Positions 36,017-43,632 of a stretch of 64,000 nucleotides of DNA are shown here, in pieces. The stretch is taken from contig JBBDYN010000054.1 in NCBI GenBank assembly GCA_040901465.1, positions 7,407 through 71,406 of the forward strand. Direction: 5' to 3'. The notes beneath the pieces were generated by a model. The model did no database searches, had not been told where the DNA came from, and was given only the letters and a program-made list of their open reading frames with translations. Source of the stretch: JAUSIF01 sp040901465. GTDB taxonomy: Bacteria; Pseudomonadota; Alphaproteobacteria; Rhizobiales; Xanthobacteraceae. The stretch's first letter is position 1, and every line of letters begins with the position of its first letter. The position numbers and the translations under genes are program-made.

Positions 36017-37173
36017 GCCGTGGCCTCGACCACTTCGAACATGCCCATCCAGCCGAGCTCCGCGAACTCCGATTGGTGCGCGTGAAACATGTAGAGTCCG
36101 GTCTCGTGCTCCTTGAAGGTGAATTCGAGAATTCCGCGCTGGGCCTGGCACTGCATGATCGTGTCGACGGTCTTCAGCGTCGGCGTCAGCGTGGTGCCGT
36201 GGTCGTAATAGTCGAAGAAGTTGGCATGCAGGTGGAATGAATTGATCAGATCGAATTCGAGTATGTTCACGAGATAGATGCGCACCGGCCGCTGCCGCTC
36301 GATCTTGATCGGATGCTTCGAGAAGTGATGTGCGACCGTGTTGACGGCATAGATATCGTTCTCGTTGTCGAAGTCGGTGTCGAAGCCGTTCATCACCATC
36401 ACGAACTCTTGCCACTCCTTGTTCTCGGGCGTGCCGAGAAGCCGCGAGCGCGCCACCGCCGCGTGCTCCGGATGCCGCTCAGGCGCCGGATCGATAATAA
36501 AAGCAGCGTACATGCCCTTGTGGATGTGCCGCTTCAGCGGCAGCCAGTGGCAATGAAAGAGGTGGCAACCGAACGGGAGGGCGTCGAACTCGTAGATGAA
36601 TTCCCCGCCCGGCAGCACTTCGCCCGCACCGGGAATCCCATCCATCCGCGCAGCATGAATGCCGTGGAAATGCATGGTGTGTGGGTGCGCGCTGTAGTTC
36701 TGGAACACGATGCGCAACCGCTCGCCTTCCGTCGCGCGCAGCGTAGGGCCCGGCACGCGCCCGTTGAACGTCCAGGCCGGAAACATGACGCCCGGCGCGA
36801 TTTCGATCTCCTTGTCCTCGGCCGCGATTTCGAAGGTGCGAAGCGTGCGGCCGTCGGGCAGGCGCGAGACTTCTCCGGTTTCCCAGTCGGTGAGCAGCGC
36901 CGACGGATCGAAACCGTTGCGCGCGTTGTCGACGTCTCCGACCGAGATCATCGGTCCGTGCGCGCGCGTGTGCGGCGCGGTGTCGCCGGTAGGCGAATCG
37001 TGCGGATGCTGAGTGGCCGGAGTGCCGTGTCCGGGGTGGCCGCCCTGCGCGCCGGCGCCCTTGTCGCCGGTGACAGCCGCGAGTACAGCGCCGCCAGCCG
37101 CGACTACGCCGCCGGAAAGCACTCCACGCCGGTTCAGTCGATTTCGGATCCAGCTCTGCATCGTTTGCCCCAT
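36013..37173 (-). CDS. Multicopper oxidase, Tat-exported, two-domain type
   Basis: 386 residues from ATG 37173; a second ATG at 37161 is possible. Leader NRRGVLSGGVVAAGGAVLAA is Tat-like. Copper ligands: MHFHGIHAARMDG, then HLFHCHWLPLKRHIHKGM (the His-Cys-His of a type 1 site, in the first cupredoxin domain), and in the second domain NSFHLHANFFDYY and MFHAHQSEFAELGWMG, where the Cys is replaced by Ala. One type 1 site plus HxH pairs for a trinuclear cluster fits a two-domain multicopper oxidase acting as a trimer. Such enzymes oxidise metal ions or phenols. It is coupled to the ZIP transporter, so ferroxidase or another metal oxidase role is a reasonable guess. Confidence 0.87.
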   Translation of the reverse strand: MGQTMQSWIRNRLNRRGVLSGGVVAAGGAVLAAVTGDKGAGAQGGHPGHGTPATQHPHDSPTGDTAPHTRAHGPMISVGDVDNARNGFDPSALLTDWETGEVSRLPDGRTLRTFEIAAEDKEIEIAPGVMFPAWTFNGRVPGPTLRATEGERLRIVFQNYSAHPHTMHFHGIHAARMDGIPGAGEVLPGGEFIYEFDALPFGCHLFHCHWLPLKRHIHKGMYAAFIIDPAPERHPEHAAVARSRLLGTPENKEWQEFVMVMNGFDTDFDNENDIYAVNTVAHHFSKHPIKIERQRPVRIYLVNILEFDLINSFHLHANFFDYYDHGTTLTPTLKTVDTIMQCQAQRGILEFTFKEHETGLYMFHAHQSEFAELGWMGMFEVVEATA

Positions 37174-37236
37174 CACCTGCCGCCGCCGCGTTTCGGGCGG
37201 GCCGCAAATTCTTTCATGCTGGCCGGAAACCGTCAA

Positions 37237-37258
37237 TGCAATTGAGAATTATTCGCAA
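37237..37258 (-). promoter_or_regulatory. Fur-type box upstream of the multicopper oxidase-ZIP operon
   Basis: tgcaattgagaattattcgc followed by aa. Its core ttgagaat-t-attcgcaa is a near-palindrome with the 7-1-7 layout of Fur-family sites. It lies 64-85 bp before the oxidase start. Almost the same 22 bp occurs at 43173-43194 before the cupredoxin gene; only two positions differ. Which Fur-family protein (Fur/Mur, Irr is less likely) reads it is unknown. Confidence 0.6.
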
Positions 37259-37284
37259 TTATAAACTAGTAGTTCGATCCGCGA

Positions 37285-37392
37285 GGTAAGGCGAGGGGAG
37301 CCAAGTAAGGCAACCAGCCTGCTCTGAAAAAACCGAAGAGATCGCGTTAATCGTTACTTGCCTTACCAAAATGACATAAGGCAAAGGTAAGG
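37285..37392. repeat. Cluster of five (G)GTAAGGC(AA) repeats, one inverted
   Basis: Copies at 37285-37292 (ggtaaggc), 37305-37313 (gtaaggcaa), 37358-37366 (inverted, ttgccttac), 37377-37384 (taaggcaa) and 37386-37392 (ggtaagg). The third and fourth form a perfect 8-bp inverted repeat with an 11-bp loop. The cluster lies between the BtuF-like gene stop (37405) and the Fur-type box, in an AT-richer stretch, and could be an operator array for the oxidase operon. Confidence 0.45.
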
Positions 37393-37404
37393 AATAACGA
37401 GGCC

Positions 37405-38202
37405 TCAATCCTGCGCGGCCCGCCACTCGCCGACGATCGTGGCGATGGCATCGAGCCCGTCCGTCAGCGCCGCCGGTCCCGGCTGGAGAATCAAGTGCGA
37501 CTTGATCTCGCGCAGCCAGCCGTCGCGCACCGCCGGCAGCGCGTCGAAGCCGGGCCGGGACGCGAAGCGCTCGGGCTGGAATTTTTTCCCGCACCAGGAA
37601 CCGATCACGATGTCGGGCCGCGCCGCGATCACGCGCTCGGGCGCGACGATGCGGTCACGCGCGGCGTCGCAGCGGGCGAGCTCCGGGAAAACGTCGCTTC
37701 CGCCCGCCGCCTCGACCAACTGCGACACCCAGCCGATTCCGGAAATCATCGGCCCGTCCCATTCCTCGAAATAGACCCGCGGCCGCGGCGCTTGCGCCGT
37801 CCGCGCCGTCGTCTCCTCGACGCGCGCCCGCAGGTCCGCGGCGAGCCGCGCGCCTTTCTCGGGCGCGCCCACGAGCGCGCCGACGGTCTCGATCATCGCA
37901 TAGATGCCGGCGAGGTCGCGCTGGTTGAAGGCGTGCACTGCGATCCCGCGCCGCACAAGCGTCGCCACGATGTCGGCCTGCAAATCGGAGAACGTGAAGA
38001 CGAGGTCGGGCCGGAGCGCCACGATCTTTTCGGTGTCCGCCGAGGTGAAAGCCGAGACGCGCGGCTTTTCGCGCCGTACCCGCGCCGGCCGCACCGCGTA
38101 GCCCGAGACGCCGACAATGCGGTCCTCCTCGCCGAGGAGATAAAGCGTCTCCACGGTTTCCTCGGTTAGGCAGACAATGCGCCGCGGCGGAAAGATTCGC
38201 AT
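37405..38202 (-). CDS. BtuF-like periplasmic-binding fold protein without visible signal peptide
   Basis: 265 residues. Helical-backbone binding protein pattern: RIVCLTEETVETLYLLGEED, then GVSGYAV, IVALRPDLVFTFSDLQADIV, VHAFNQRDLAGIYAMIETVG, and a C-terminal lobe with PERVIAARPDIVIGSWCGKK. This is closest to cobalamin-binding proteins of the BtuF family. There is no hydrophobic leader (it begins MRIFPPRRIVCL), and no ABC permease or ATPase lies next to it. It may be a cytosolic binding protein or rely on an upstream start I cannot see; a GTG-started leader in front is not evident. Confidence 0.8.
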   Translation of the reverse strand: MRIFPPRRIVCLTEETVETLYLLGEEDRIVGVSGYAVRPARVRREKPRVSAFTSADTEKIVALRPDLVFTFSDLQADIVATLVRRGIAVHAFNQRDLAGIYAMIETVGALVGAPEKGARLAADLRARVEETTARTAQAPRPRVYFEEWDGPMISGIGWVSQLVEAAGGSDVFPELARCDAARDRIVAPERVIAARPDIVIGSWCGKKFQPERFASRPGFDALPAVRDGWLREIKSHLILQPGPAALTDGLDAIATIVGEWRAAQD

Positions 38203-38344
38203 GGTCCGATCATACCCGCCCGTTCCATATGGAGCACAGGACTTGCTTCGCGCCTGGCCTTGAATGAGCGACGCCGGCTTGCGCGAATGCGCCCTTTCCG
38301 GGCCATGACAGGGCGGCTATAGCGGTTTCCCCGGGAGGAGCGGA

Positions 38345-39982
38345 ATGGAAGCGGCCGAGAGCGTGGGCGAATTCGACTACATCATCGTGGGCGCGGGCTC
38401 CGCCGGCTGTGTGTTGGCGAACCGGCTGTCGGCCGACCCTGCAAACCGCGTGCTGCTGTTCGAAGCCGGCGGCTCCGACAACTGGATCTGGTTTCACATT
38501 CCGGTCGGCTACCTCTTCGCCATCGGCAATCCGCGCTCCGACTGGATGTTCAGGACCGAGCCCGAGCCCGGCCTGAACGGCCGCGCACTCAATTACCCGC
38601 GCGGCAAGGCGATCGGCGGCTCGTCCGCGATCAACGCCATGATCTACATGCGCGGCCAGGCGGCCGATTACGATCACTGGCGCCAGCTCGGCCTGCCCGG
38701 CTGGGGCTGGGACGACGTGCTGCCCGCCTTCAAGCGCCACGAGGACAGCTTCCTTGGCGCAAGCGATCATCACGCGGTCGGCGGCGAGTGGCGCATCGAG
38801 TTTCCCCGCGTGAAATGGGAGATTCTGGAGAAGGTGCGCGCGGCGGCGGCAGAGGCCGGCATCCCGCCGGTGAACGACTTCAACTGCGGCGATAACGAGG
38901 GCTCCTGCTACTTCCACGTCAATCAAAAGCGCGGCCGGCGCTGGAGCGCTGCGCGCGGCTTCCTGAAGCCGGTCCTGCACCGGCAAAATCTGAAGCTCGA
39001 AACCGGCGTCCTCGTCGAGCGGGTCCTGCTCGACGGCCGCCGCCGCGCCATTGGTGTTGCCTATCGCCAGGACGGCGTCGCCAAGACCGCGCGGGCGAGG
39101 GGAGAGGTGATCTTGTCCGCGGGCGCCATCGGCTCGCCGCAAATCCTGATGCTCTCCGGCGTCGGCCCCGCCGCGCATCTTGCCGACCATGACGTCCCCG
39201 TCGTGCTCGATAAACCCGGCGTCGGCGGCAACCTGCAGGACCATCTGCAGCTGCGCCTGATTTTCCGCGTCGCGGGCGTGCCGACGCTGAACGAGCGGTA
39301 CCACTCGCTGCCGCGCCGTGCCTGGATGGGCATCGAATATGTGCTCTGCCGCACCGGGCCGCTCACCATGGCGCCGTCGCAGCTCGGCTTCTTCACTCGC
39401 TCCGATCCGAAGCACGAGCGCGCCAATATCCAGTTTCACGTGCAGCCGCTCTCACTCGACAAGTTCGGCGATCCGCTGCACACGTTCCCGGCCTTCACCA
39501 TGAGCGTCTGCAACGTGCAGCCCACGAGCCGCGGGACGCTCCGCCTCAAGAGCCGCGATCCCGCCGCCGCGCCCGCAATCAAGCCGAATTATCTGTCAAC
39601 CGATACCGACCGCCATGTCGCCGCGGACTCGATCCGGGTCGCGCGCCGCGTCGCGGCCCAGCCCGCGCTCGAGCCATATCACCCGGATGAGATTTTGCCG
39701 GGGCCGTCGGTCCGCAGCGACGACGAGGCGGCACTCGTGAAAGCCGCGGGCGACGTCGGCACCACGATCTTCCATCCGGTCGGCACCGCCAAGATGGGCC
39801 GCGACACCGATCCCTCCGCCGTCGTCGACGCGCGCCTGAAGCTGATCGGCATCGAGAGCCTGCGCGTGGTCGATGCGTCGATCATGCCGACCATCATCTC
39901 GGGCAACACCAACTCGCCGACCGTCATGATCGCAGAGAAGGGCGCGGGCATGATCCTCGAGGACGCTAAAGCCCGCCGCTGA
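38345..39982 (+). CDS. GMC family flavin oxidoreductase (choline dehydrogenase-like)
   Basis: 545 residues, GGGAGGAGC just before the ATG. FAD-binding DYIIVGAGSAGCVLANRLS at the N-terminus, the GMC signature RGKAIGGSSAINAMIYMRG, second signature GAIGSPQILMLSGVGPA, and C-terminal catalytic region GTAKMGRDTDPSAVVDARLK then SGNTNSPTVMIAEKGAGMI. No signal peptide. It oxidises an alcohol with FAD; substrate not predictable. No obvious operon partner: it is flanked by a divergent BtuF-like gene and a 365-bp gene-free gap. Confidence 0.92.
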   Translation: MEAAESVGEFDYIIVGAGSAGCVLANRLSADPANRVLLFEAGGSDNWIWFHIPVGYLFAIGNPRSDWMFRTEPEPGLNGRALNYPRGKAIGGSSAINAMIYMRGQAADYDHWRQLGLPGWGWDDVLPAFKRHEDSFLGASDHHAVGGEWRIEFPRVKWEILEKVRAAAAEAGIPPVNDFNCGDNEGSCYFHVNQKRGRRWSAARGFLKPVLHRQNLKLETGVLVERVLLDGRRRAIGVAYRQDGVAKTARARGEVILSAGAIGSPQILMLSGVGPAAHLADHDVPVVLDKPGVGGNLQDHLQLRLIFRVAGVPTLNERYHSLPRRAWMGIEYVLCRTGPLTMAPSQLGFFTRSDPKHERANIQFHVQPLSLDKFGDPLHTFPAFTMSVCNVQPTSRGTLRLKSRDPAAAPAIKPNYLSTDTDRHVAADSIRVARRVAAQPALEPYHPDEILPGPSVRSDDEAALVKAAGDVGTTIFHPVGTAKMGRDTDPSAVVDARLKLIGIESLRVVDASIMPTIISGNTNSPTVMIAEKGAGMILEDAKARR

Positions 39983-40347
39983 TCCTCCGCGCGAGCCGTA
40001 GTTGAGAAAGTGATTCAAGTCCGGCTGAATCGATTCGTGACCTCAAGTAACTTGGCAATTGCGCTTGCGGAAGCGCCGGTATCCATCTGAACCGAATCGC
40101 TTTTTTGCCCACCGATCACGCGCGTCGGCACATGGAATTTGGTCGAAGTGACCACGGAACGCGAAGCCGTGCCCCCGCGTTTCTGAGCCCGGAGGAACCG
40201 CGCCCGGCCGCGTTTTCGGAGCCTTTGAATTTCCCGTTGACGGGCCCGGCGCGGTCACGTTCGATGACGGGCTCGCCCGGGGCCGCCCCCGCCGGCGGGA
40301 CGGGCCGAGTCGCGACGGCGGCGCGACGGCGGAGGCAAGGCGCGCGC
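39983..40347. other. Gene-free region with overlapping palindromes
   Basis: 365 bp between the GMC gene and the TauE/SafE gene. At 40012-40036 lie gattca-agtccggc-tgaatc and, overlapping it, the perfect palindrome gaatcgattc (40027-40036). Further on there is a small hairpin cgctt-gcgg-aagcg and a T6 run near 40105, which might end the GMC transcript. The frame of the next gene is open through part of this region, but the sequence lacks membrane character and the best start is at 40348. No gene is seen here. Confidence 0.5.
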
Positions 40348-41097
40348 ATGAGCGTCGATTTCTTGTTGCTGGCGGCGATCGGCTTTCTCGCCCAGATCGT
40401 CGACGGCGCGCTCGGCATGGCGTTCGGCGTGATCTCGAGTTCGGCCATGCTGGCCATGGGCATGCCGCCAGCGCAGGCGAGCGCCATCGCACACACCGCC
40501 GAAATCTTCACCACCGCGACCTCGGGTGCCTCGCACATCTATTTCAAGAACGTGGACTGGCGGCTCGTGCTCCGCCTCGGCGTCGCTGGTGTCGTTGGCG
40601 CGGTCGCGGGCGCCTGGTTCCTGTCGAACATCGACGGCGAGCTGGCCCGGCCGTTCGTCGCCGCTTATCTGCTCACGATCGGCGTTCTGATCCTGCTCAA
40701 GGCGTTCCGGCGCGCGCCGCAACACGACCCGGCGTTCTCGATCGCGCCGCCGCTCGGCCTTGTCGGCGGCTTTCTCGACGCGAGCGGCGGCGGCGGTTGG
40801 GGCCCGGTTGTCACCTCGACCCTGATCGGCTCCGGTCAGGCGCCGCGCACGGTCGTGGGATCCGTCAACACGACCGAGTTTTTCATCGCCGCGGCGGCGG
40901 CCACCGCGTTCTTTATCGAGCTCGGCGCCTCGCCCCTCTATGAACTCGCCGCGCTCATCGGTGGCGGCATCATCGCCGCGCCCTTCGGCGGCTGGGTGGT
41001 CAAACACATCGCGCCGCGCGTGTTGATGATACTGGTCGGCATCCTCGTGATCTTACTCGCCGCATGGCAGCTCGGCCGCGCTTTCAGGCTGATCTGA
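40348..41097 (+). CDS. TauE/SafE family membrane permease
   Basis: 249 residues from ATG 40348, with AAGG seven bases upstream. About eight membrane helices; the family repeats are GFLAQIVDGALGMAFGVIS in the first half and GFLDASGGGGWGPVVTSTLI in the second. These proteins export or import sulfite, sulfoacetate or related organosulfonates. The N-terminal extension that would come from an upstream start is hydrophilic and is not included. Stops back-to-back with mepA (TGATCA). Confidence 0.88.
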   Translation: MSVDFLLLAAIGFLAQIVDGALGMAFGVISSSAMLAMGMPPAQASAIAHTAEIFTTATSGASHIYFKNVDWRLVLRLGVAGVVGAVAGAWFLSNIDGELARPFVAAYLLTIGVLILLKAFRRAPQHDPAFSIAPPLGLVGGFLDASGGGGWGPVVTSTLIGSGQAPRTVVGSVNTTEFFIAAAAATAFFIELGASPLYELAALIGGGIIAAPFGGWVVKHIAPRVLMILVGILVILLAAWQLGRAFRLI

Positions 41098-42030
41098 TCA
41101 GCGCGCGATGAGCACTTGCCGGCACGCCGCCGGCAGATCGGCCATGGTGAGCGGCGGCTTCGGCTTGGGCGGCGTCGCGGGCGGCTTCGGCCGCAGGATC
41201 GATTCCTGGAACCAGTAGTCGAGCTCTTTCCCGCAGCCGTCGCCATCTTGCGTGGCGGGCTGCGGCTCGCAATTCGAACTTTCCTTCGGGCAGCCGATGC
41301 GAACGTGCATGTGATAGTCGTGCCCCCAATAGGGCCTCACCTTCTCGAGCCACGCGCGATCCGTGCCCGCCTCGCGGCAAAGCGCCTTCTTGATCGCAGC
41401 GTTGACGAAAATTCGCTCGACGCCTTTCTCCTCGGCCGCCGCCTTGATCAGCTGCAGGTGACCGGGCGTCCAAACGTTCGCGTCGACGTCGAGCCGGTCG
41501 GGCCGCACGATCATGGTGGCCGACATGCTTTCGCGCTCCTCCTTCGAGAGCTTGCGGTCCGGCATCGGCGTGAGCCAGACGTCGGCGTCGAGCCCGAGTT
41601 GATGCGAGGCGTGGCCCGTTAGCATCGGCCCGCCGCGCGGCTGCGCGAGATCGCCGACGAGAATGCCGTTCCAGCCCGCGACCTTCGGCGCCTTAGCGGC
41701 GAGCCGTTCGAGCAACGCGATGAGCTCCGGATGGCCCCAGTTGCGGTTGCGCGAGAGCCGCATGACCTGCCAGGTTTCGCCGTCGACCGGCAGCGCCGTG
41801 GCGCCGGCGAGGCACCCCTTCGAATAAAAGCCGATCGCCCGCGCCACCATCGGCGCCGCCTCGCGCGCAGTGCCGAACAATTCTTTGGCCGGCTTGCTCT
41901 TCTCCGGCGCCGCCGCCTTGACCTGTTCCGGCGCGGGCAGGGTCGGCCGCGGGATTGGCAAAGGCGGCTGCGCCGCGCCGGCGAGTGCAGGCGACAGGAC
42001 GATGAGAAGCGCGGCAATTCCGAGTCGCAT
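41098..42030 (-). CDS. mepA: Penicillin-insensitive murein endopeptidase MepA
   Basis: 310 residues with a signal peptide (IAALLIVLSPALAGAAQPPL). Family features: CLAGATALPVDGETWQVMRL, the metal site GGPMLTGHASHQLGLDADVW (His and Asp ligands), RIFVNAAIKKALC, and the C-terminal HDYHMHVRIGCP with two further ligand His. A LAS-type zinc metallopeptidase that cleaves D-Ala-mDAP cross-links of peptidoglycan in the periplasm. Confidence 0.94.
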   Translation of the reverse strand: MRLGIAALLIVLSPALAGAAQPPLPIPRPTLPAPEQVKAAAPEKSKPAKELFGTAREAAPMVARAIGFYSKGCLAGATALPVDGETWQVMRLSRNRNWGHPELIALLERLAAKAPKVAGWNGILVGDLAQPRGGPMLTGHASHQLGLDADVWLTPMPDRKLSKEERESMSATMIVRPDRLDVDANVWTPGHLQLIKAAAEEKGVERIFVNAAIKKALCREAGTDRAWLEKVRPYWGHDYHMHVRIGCPKESSNCEPQPATQDGDGCGKELDYWFQESILRPKPPATPPKPKPPLTMADLPAACRQVLIAR

Positions 42031-42193
42031 GGTCTGATGCTAGCGCGCCTCAATGCGTCGAAGGAATGGCAGCCACCGGCCCGTGACTTCGGTAAAGCCC
42101 CGACCACGGTAATGGCGAAAATTCTAGGCTTGCGATTGGCGGGGCCTTAGCGGTTTCCTGCCTATAAATGCGCAAAGGCTGGGGCAACCGCGA

Positions 42194-42622
42194 ATGACGA
42201 GAATTGCGTTTTTTGCTGCGGCGTTCGGGCTGGGCGCCTGCCTCGCACTGCATCCGGCGAGCGCCGAGATCGTCGCGCAAGTCGACATTTCGCAGCAGAC
42301 CATGACCGTGACGGTCGACGGCACGCCGACATACGTCTGGCCGGTGTCGACCGCGCGCCGCGGCTACGTGACGCCCAGAGGCGCCTTCAAGGTGCAAGGC
42401 ATGCACAGGATGCATTATTCGAGCCTCTTCAATAATGCGCCGATGCCCTATTCGATCTTCTTTCACGGCCACTACGCGATCCACGGAACGACCGAAGTCA
42501 AGCGACTCGGTCGGCCGGCTTCCGCCGGCTGCATCCGTCTGCACCCGGACAATGCGCGTCTGCTGTTCGATCTGGTCAAGGAGCACGGCGCGGCGGAGCT
42601 TCGGGTCATCGTGGAAGGCTGA
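42194..42622 (+). CDS. L,D-transpeptidase (YkuD domain)
   Basis: 142 residues: signal peptide (FFAAAFGLGACLALHPASAE) and a single YkuD domain. The catalytic core is HGHYAIHGTTEVKRLGRP followed by SAGCIRLHPDNA, where Cys is the nucleophile and His the base. It forms 3-3 cross-links or attaches proteins to peptidoglycan in the periplasm. Divergent from mepA across a 163-bp gap, so the two wall enzymes may be controlled together. Confidence 0.93.
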   Translation: MTRIAFFAAAFGLGACLALHPASAEIVAQVDISQQTMTVTVDGTPTYVWPVSTARRGYVTPRGAFKVQGMHRMHYSSLFNNAPMPYSIFFHGHYAIHGTTEVKRLGRPASAGCIRLHPDNARLLFDLVKEHGAAELRVIVEG

Positions 42623-42636
42623 AACTCGTCCCGCGT

Positions 42637-43134
42637 TCAGTCGATCACGATCTCGCCGACCATGCCGTGGTCCGCGTGCGATTTGCTGTCCTTGCCGACG
42701 ATCCCGCAGCGCAGGTCGGTGACGCGCCCGGTCGCGACCGGCACGAACCACCATTCCGCGGATTGCCCCGGATAGACTTCGATCTCGCGGATCGCGCCCT
42801 TGAATTCGGCGAGCGTGACGGTCTTGCCGTCGCGCGTCTGCGTCACCTGCACCTTGCGGGTGAAGATGAGCTGGGTGAATCCGTGCGAGGTGAAGTAGTG
42901 CGGATCATCGCTCGGGTTCCTGAGCACGAGCTTGTAGAGCTTGCCGGTCTCGAAGCGCAGCTGGTTCGGGAAGAAGCCGTGCGTGCCCGGCTTGCCCAGT
43001 TCGATCACGACCTCGATCGGCGTTTGCCGCGAGAGATCGCCCGCGGCTCGCGCCGGAACAGCCGCGAAATTCCAAGCCGTGACGCCTGCAATCAGCGCCG
43101 TCTTCAACCACCGCGCCGCATTTTTCGCGCTCAT
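42637..43134 (-). CDS. Secreted cupredoxin-like protein
   Basis: 165 residues from ATG 43134. Signal peptide LKTALIAGVTAWNFAAVPARAA. The mature part has a cupredoxin-like pattern: GFFPNQLRFETGKLYKLVLR, NPSDDPHYFTSHGF (His), and late Cys-His-Met in DLRCGIVGKDSKSHADHGM, consistent with a mononuclear copper site, although the spacing Cys...His is longer than in blue copper proteins. Probably periplasmic. A Fur-type box nearly identical to the one before the multicopper oxidase operon is 39-60 bp upstream, which suggests a shared function; ligand and partner are inferred. Confidence 0.8.
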   Translation of the reverse strand: MSAKNAARWLKTALIAGVTAWNFAAVPARAAGDLSRQTPIEVVIELGKPGTHGFFPNQLRFETGKLYKLVLRNPSDDPHYFTSHGFTQLIFTRKVQVTQTRDGKTVTLAEFKGAIREIEVYPGQSAEWWFVPVATGRVTDLRCGIVGKDSKSHADHGMVGEIVID

Positions 43135-43172
43135 GCTCGCCCCCAAATTGCCGACCTGAACGCTGACTGTAT

Positions 43173-43194
43173 TGCAATTGCGAATTATTAGCAA
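43173..43194 (-). promoter_or_regulatory. Fur-type box upstream of the cupredoxin gene
   Basis: tgcaattgcgaattattagc followed by aa. Its core ttgcgaat-t-attagcaa is a 17-bp near-palindrome. It differs at two positions from the box at 37237-37258. It is 39 bp from the ATG, a position where a bound repressor would block the promoter. Confidence 0.6.
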
Positions 43195-43276
43195 ATAGAC
43201 GGCCGACGCAAGCTCCGCTTCCCGGTGATTTGCGGCGTCCAGGCCCGCCGTTTCCCTTTTTCCTTCCCGAGAGGGA

Positions 43277-43433
43277 GTGGAGCGCCGGGAGGCGCCAGAG
43301 CGCTTGCGAGGCGCTCTCGGCGGACCTTGCGAGGGTCCGCTACGCGCCCACGGCAAGGTCCGGTTACCCGCACCCGCCGCTTCGGGGCGCGCGCGCCCAA
43401 TGACGTAGGGCGCGGCGCCTCCCGGCGCTCCAC
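43277..43433. repeat. 157-bp element with perfect 20-bp terminal inverted repeats and twin hairpins
   Basis: Left end gtggagcgccgggaggcgcc (43277-43296), right end its exact reverse complement (43414-43433). Inside lie two adjacent hairpins with 7-bp arms and the same loop: agagcgc-ttgcgag-gcgctct (43297-43317) and gcggacc-ttgcgag-ggtccgc (43320-43340). No protein is encoded. It is a MITE-like or structured repeat in the gap between the cupredoxin gene and the lipase gene. Confidence 0.8.
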
Positions 43434-43632
43434 CGACGGGCGCGATCGTGCCCCGGGGTGTCTCCCGTCCGGCGTCGCGCTTCATGAACGCGCGTCGCCC
43501 GGGCGGCATCTCTATCAATATATTCCTAGAGACGAAAAAGTCAAGCCGCACGGGACGGAAAACCTCTCCGTTGCAAATCGACCTTCCGCAATTAAGCTGT
43601 TCAACTCTGGGGTGCCTGATCCGGAGGCGGCC

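Noticed and set aside
37174..37404. Cobalamin riboswitch near the BtuF-like gene
   Set aside because: The region is downstream of that gene's stop, and no B12-box-like sequence or the expected multi-stem pattern is visible.
40105..40347. N-terminal extension of the TauE/SafE permease
   Set aside because: The extension is Arg/Pro/Gly-rich and lacks homology; ATG 40348 has AAGG at good spacing and begins the first membrane helix.
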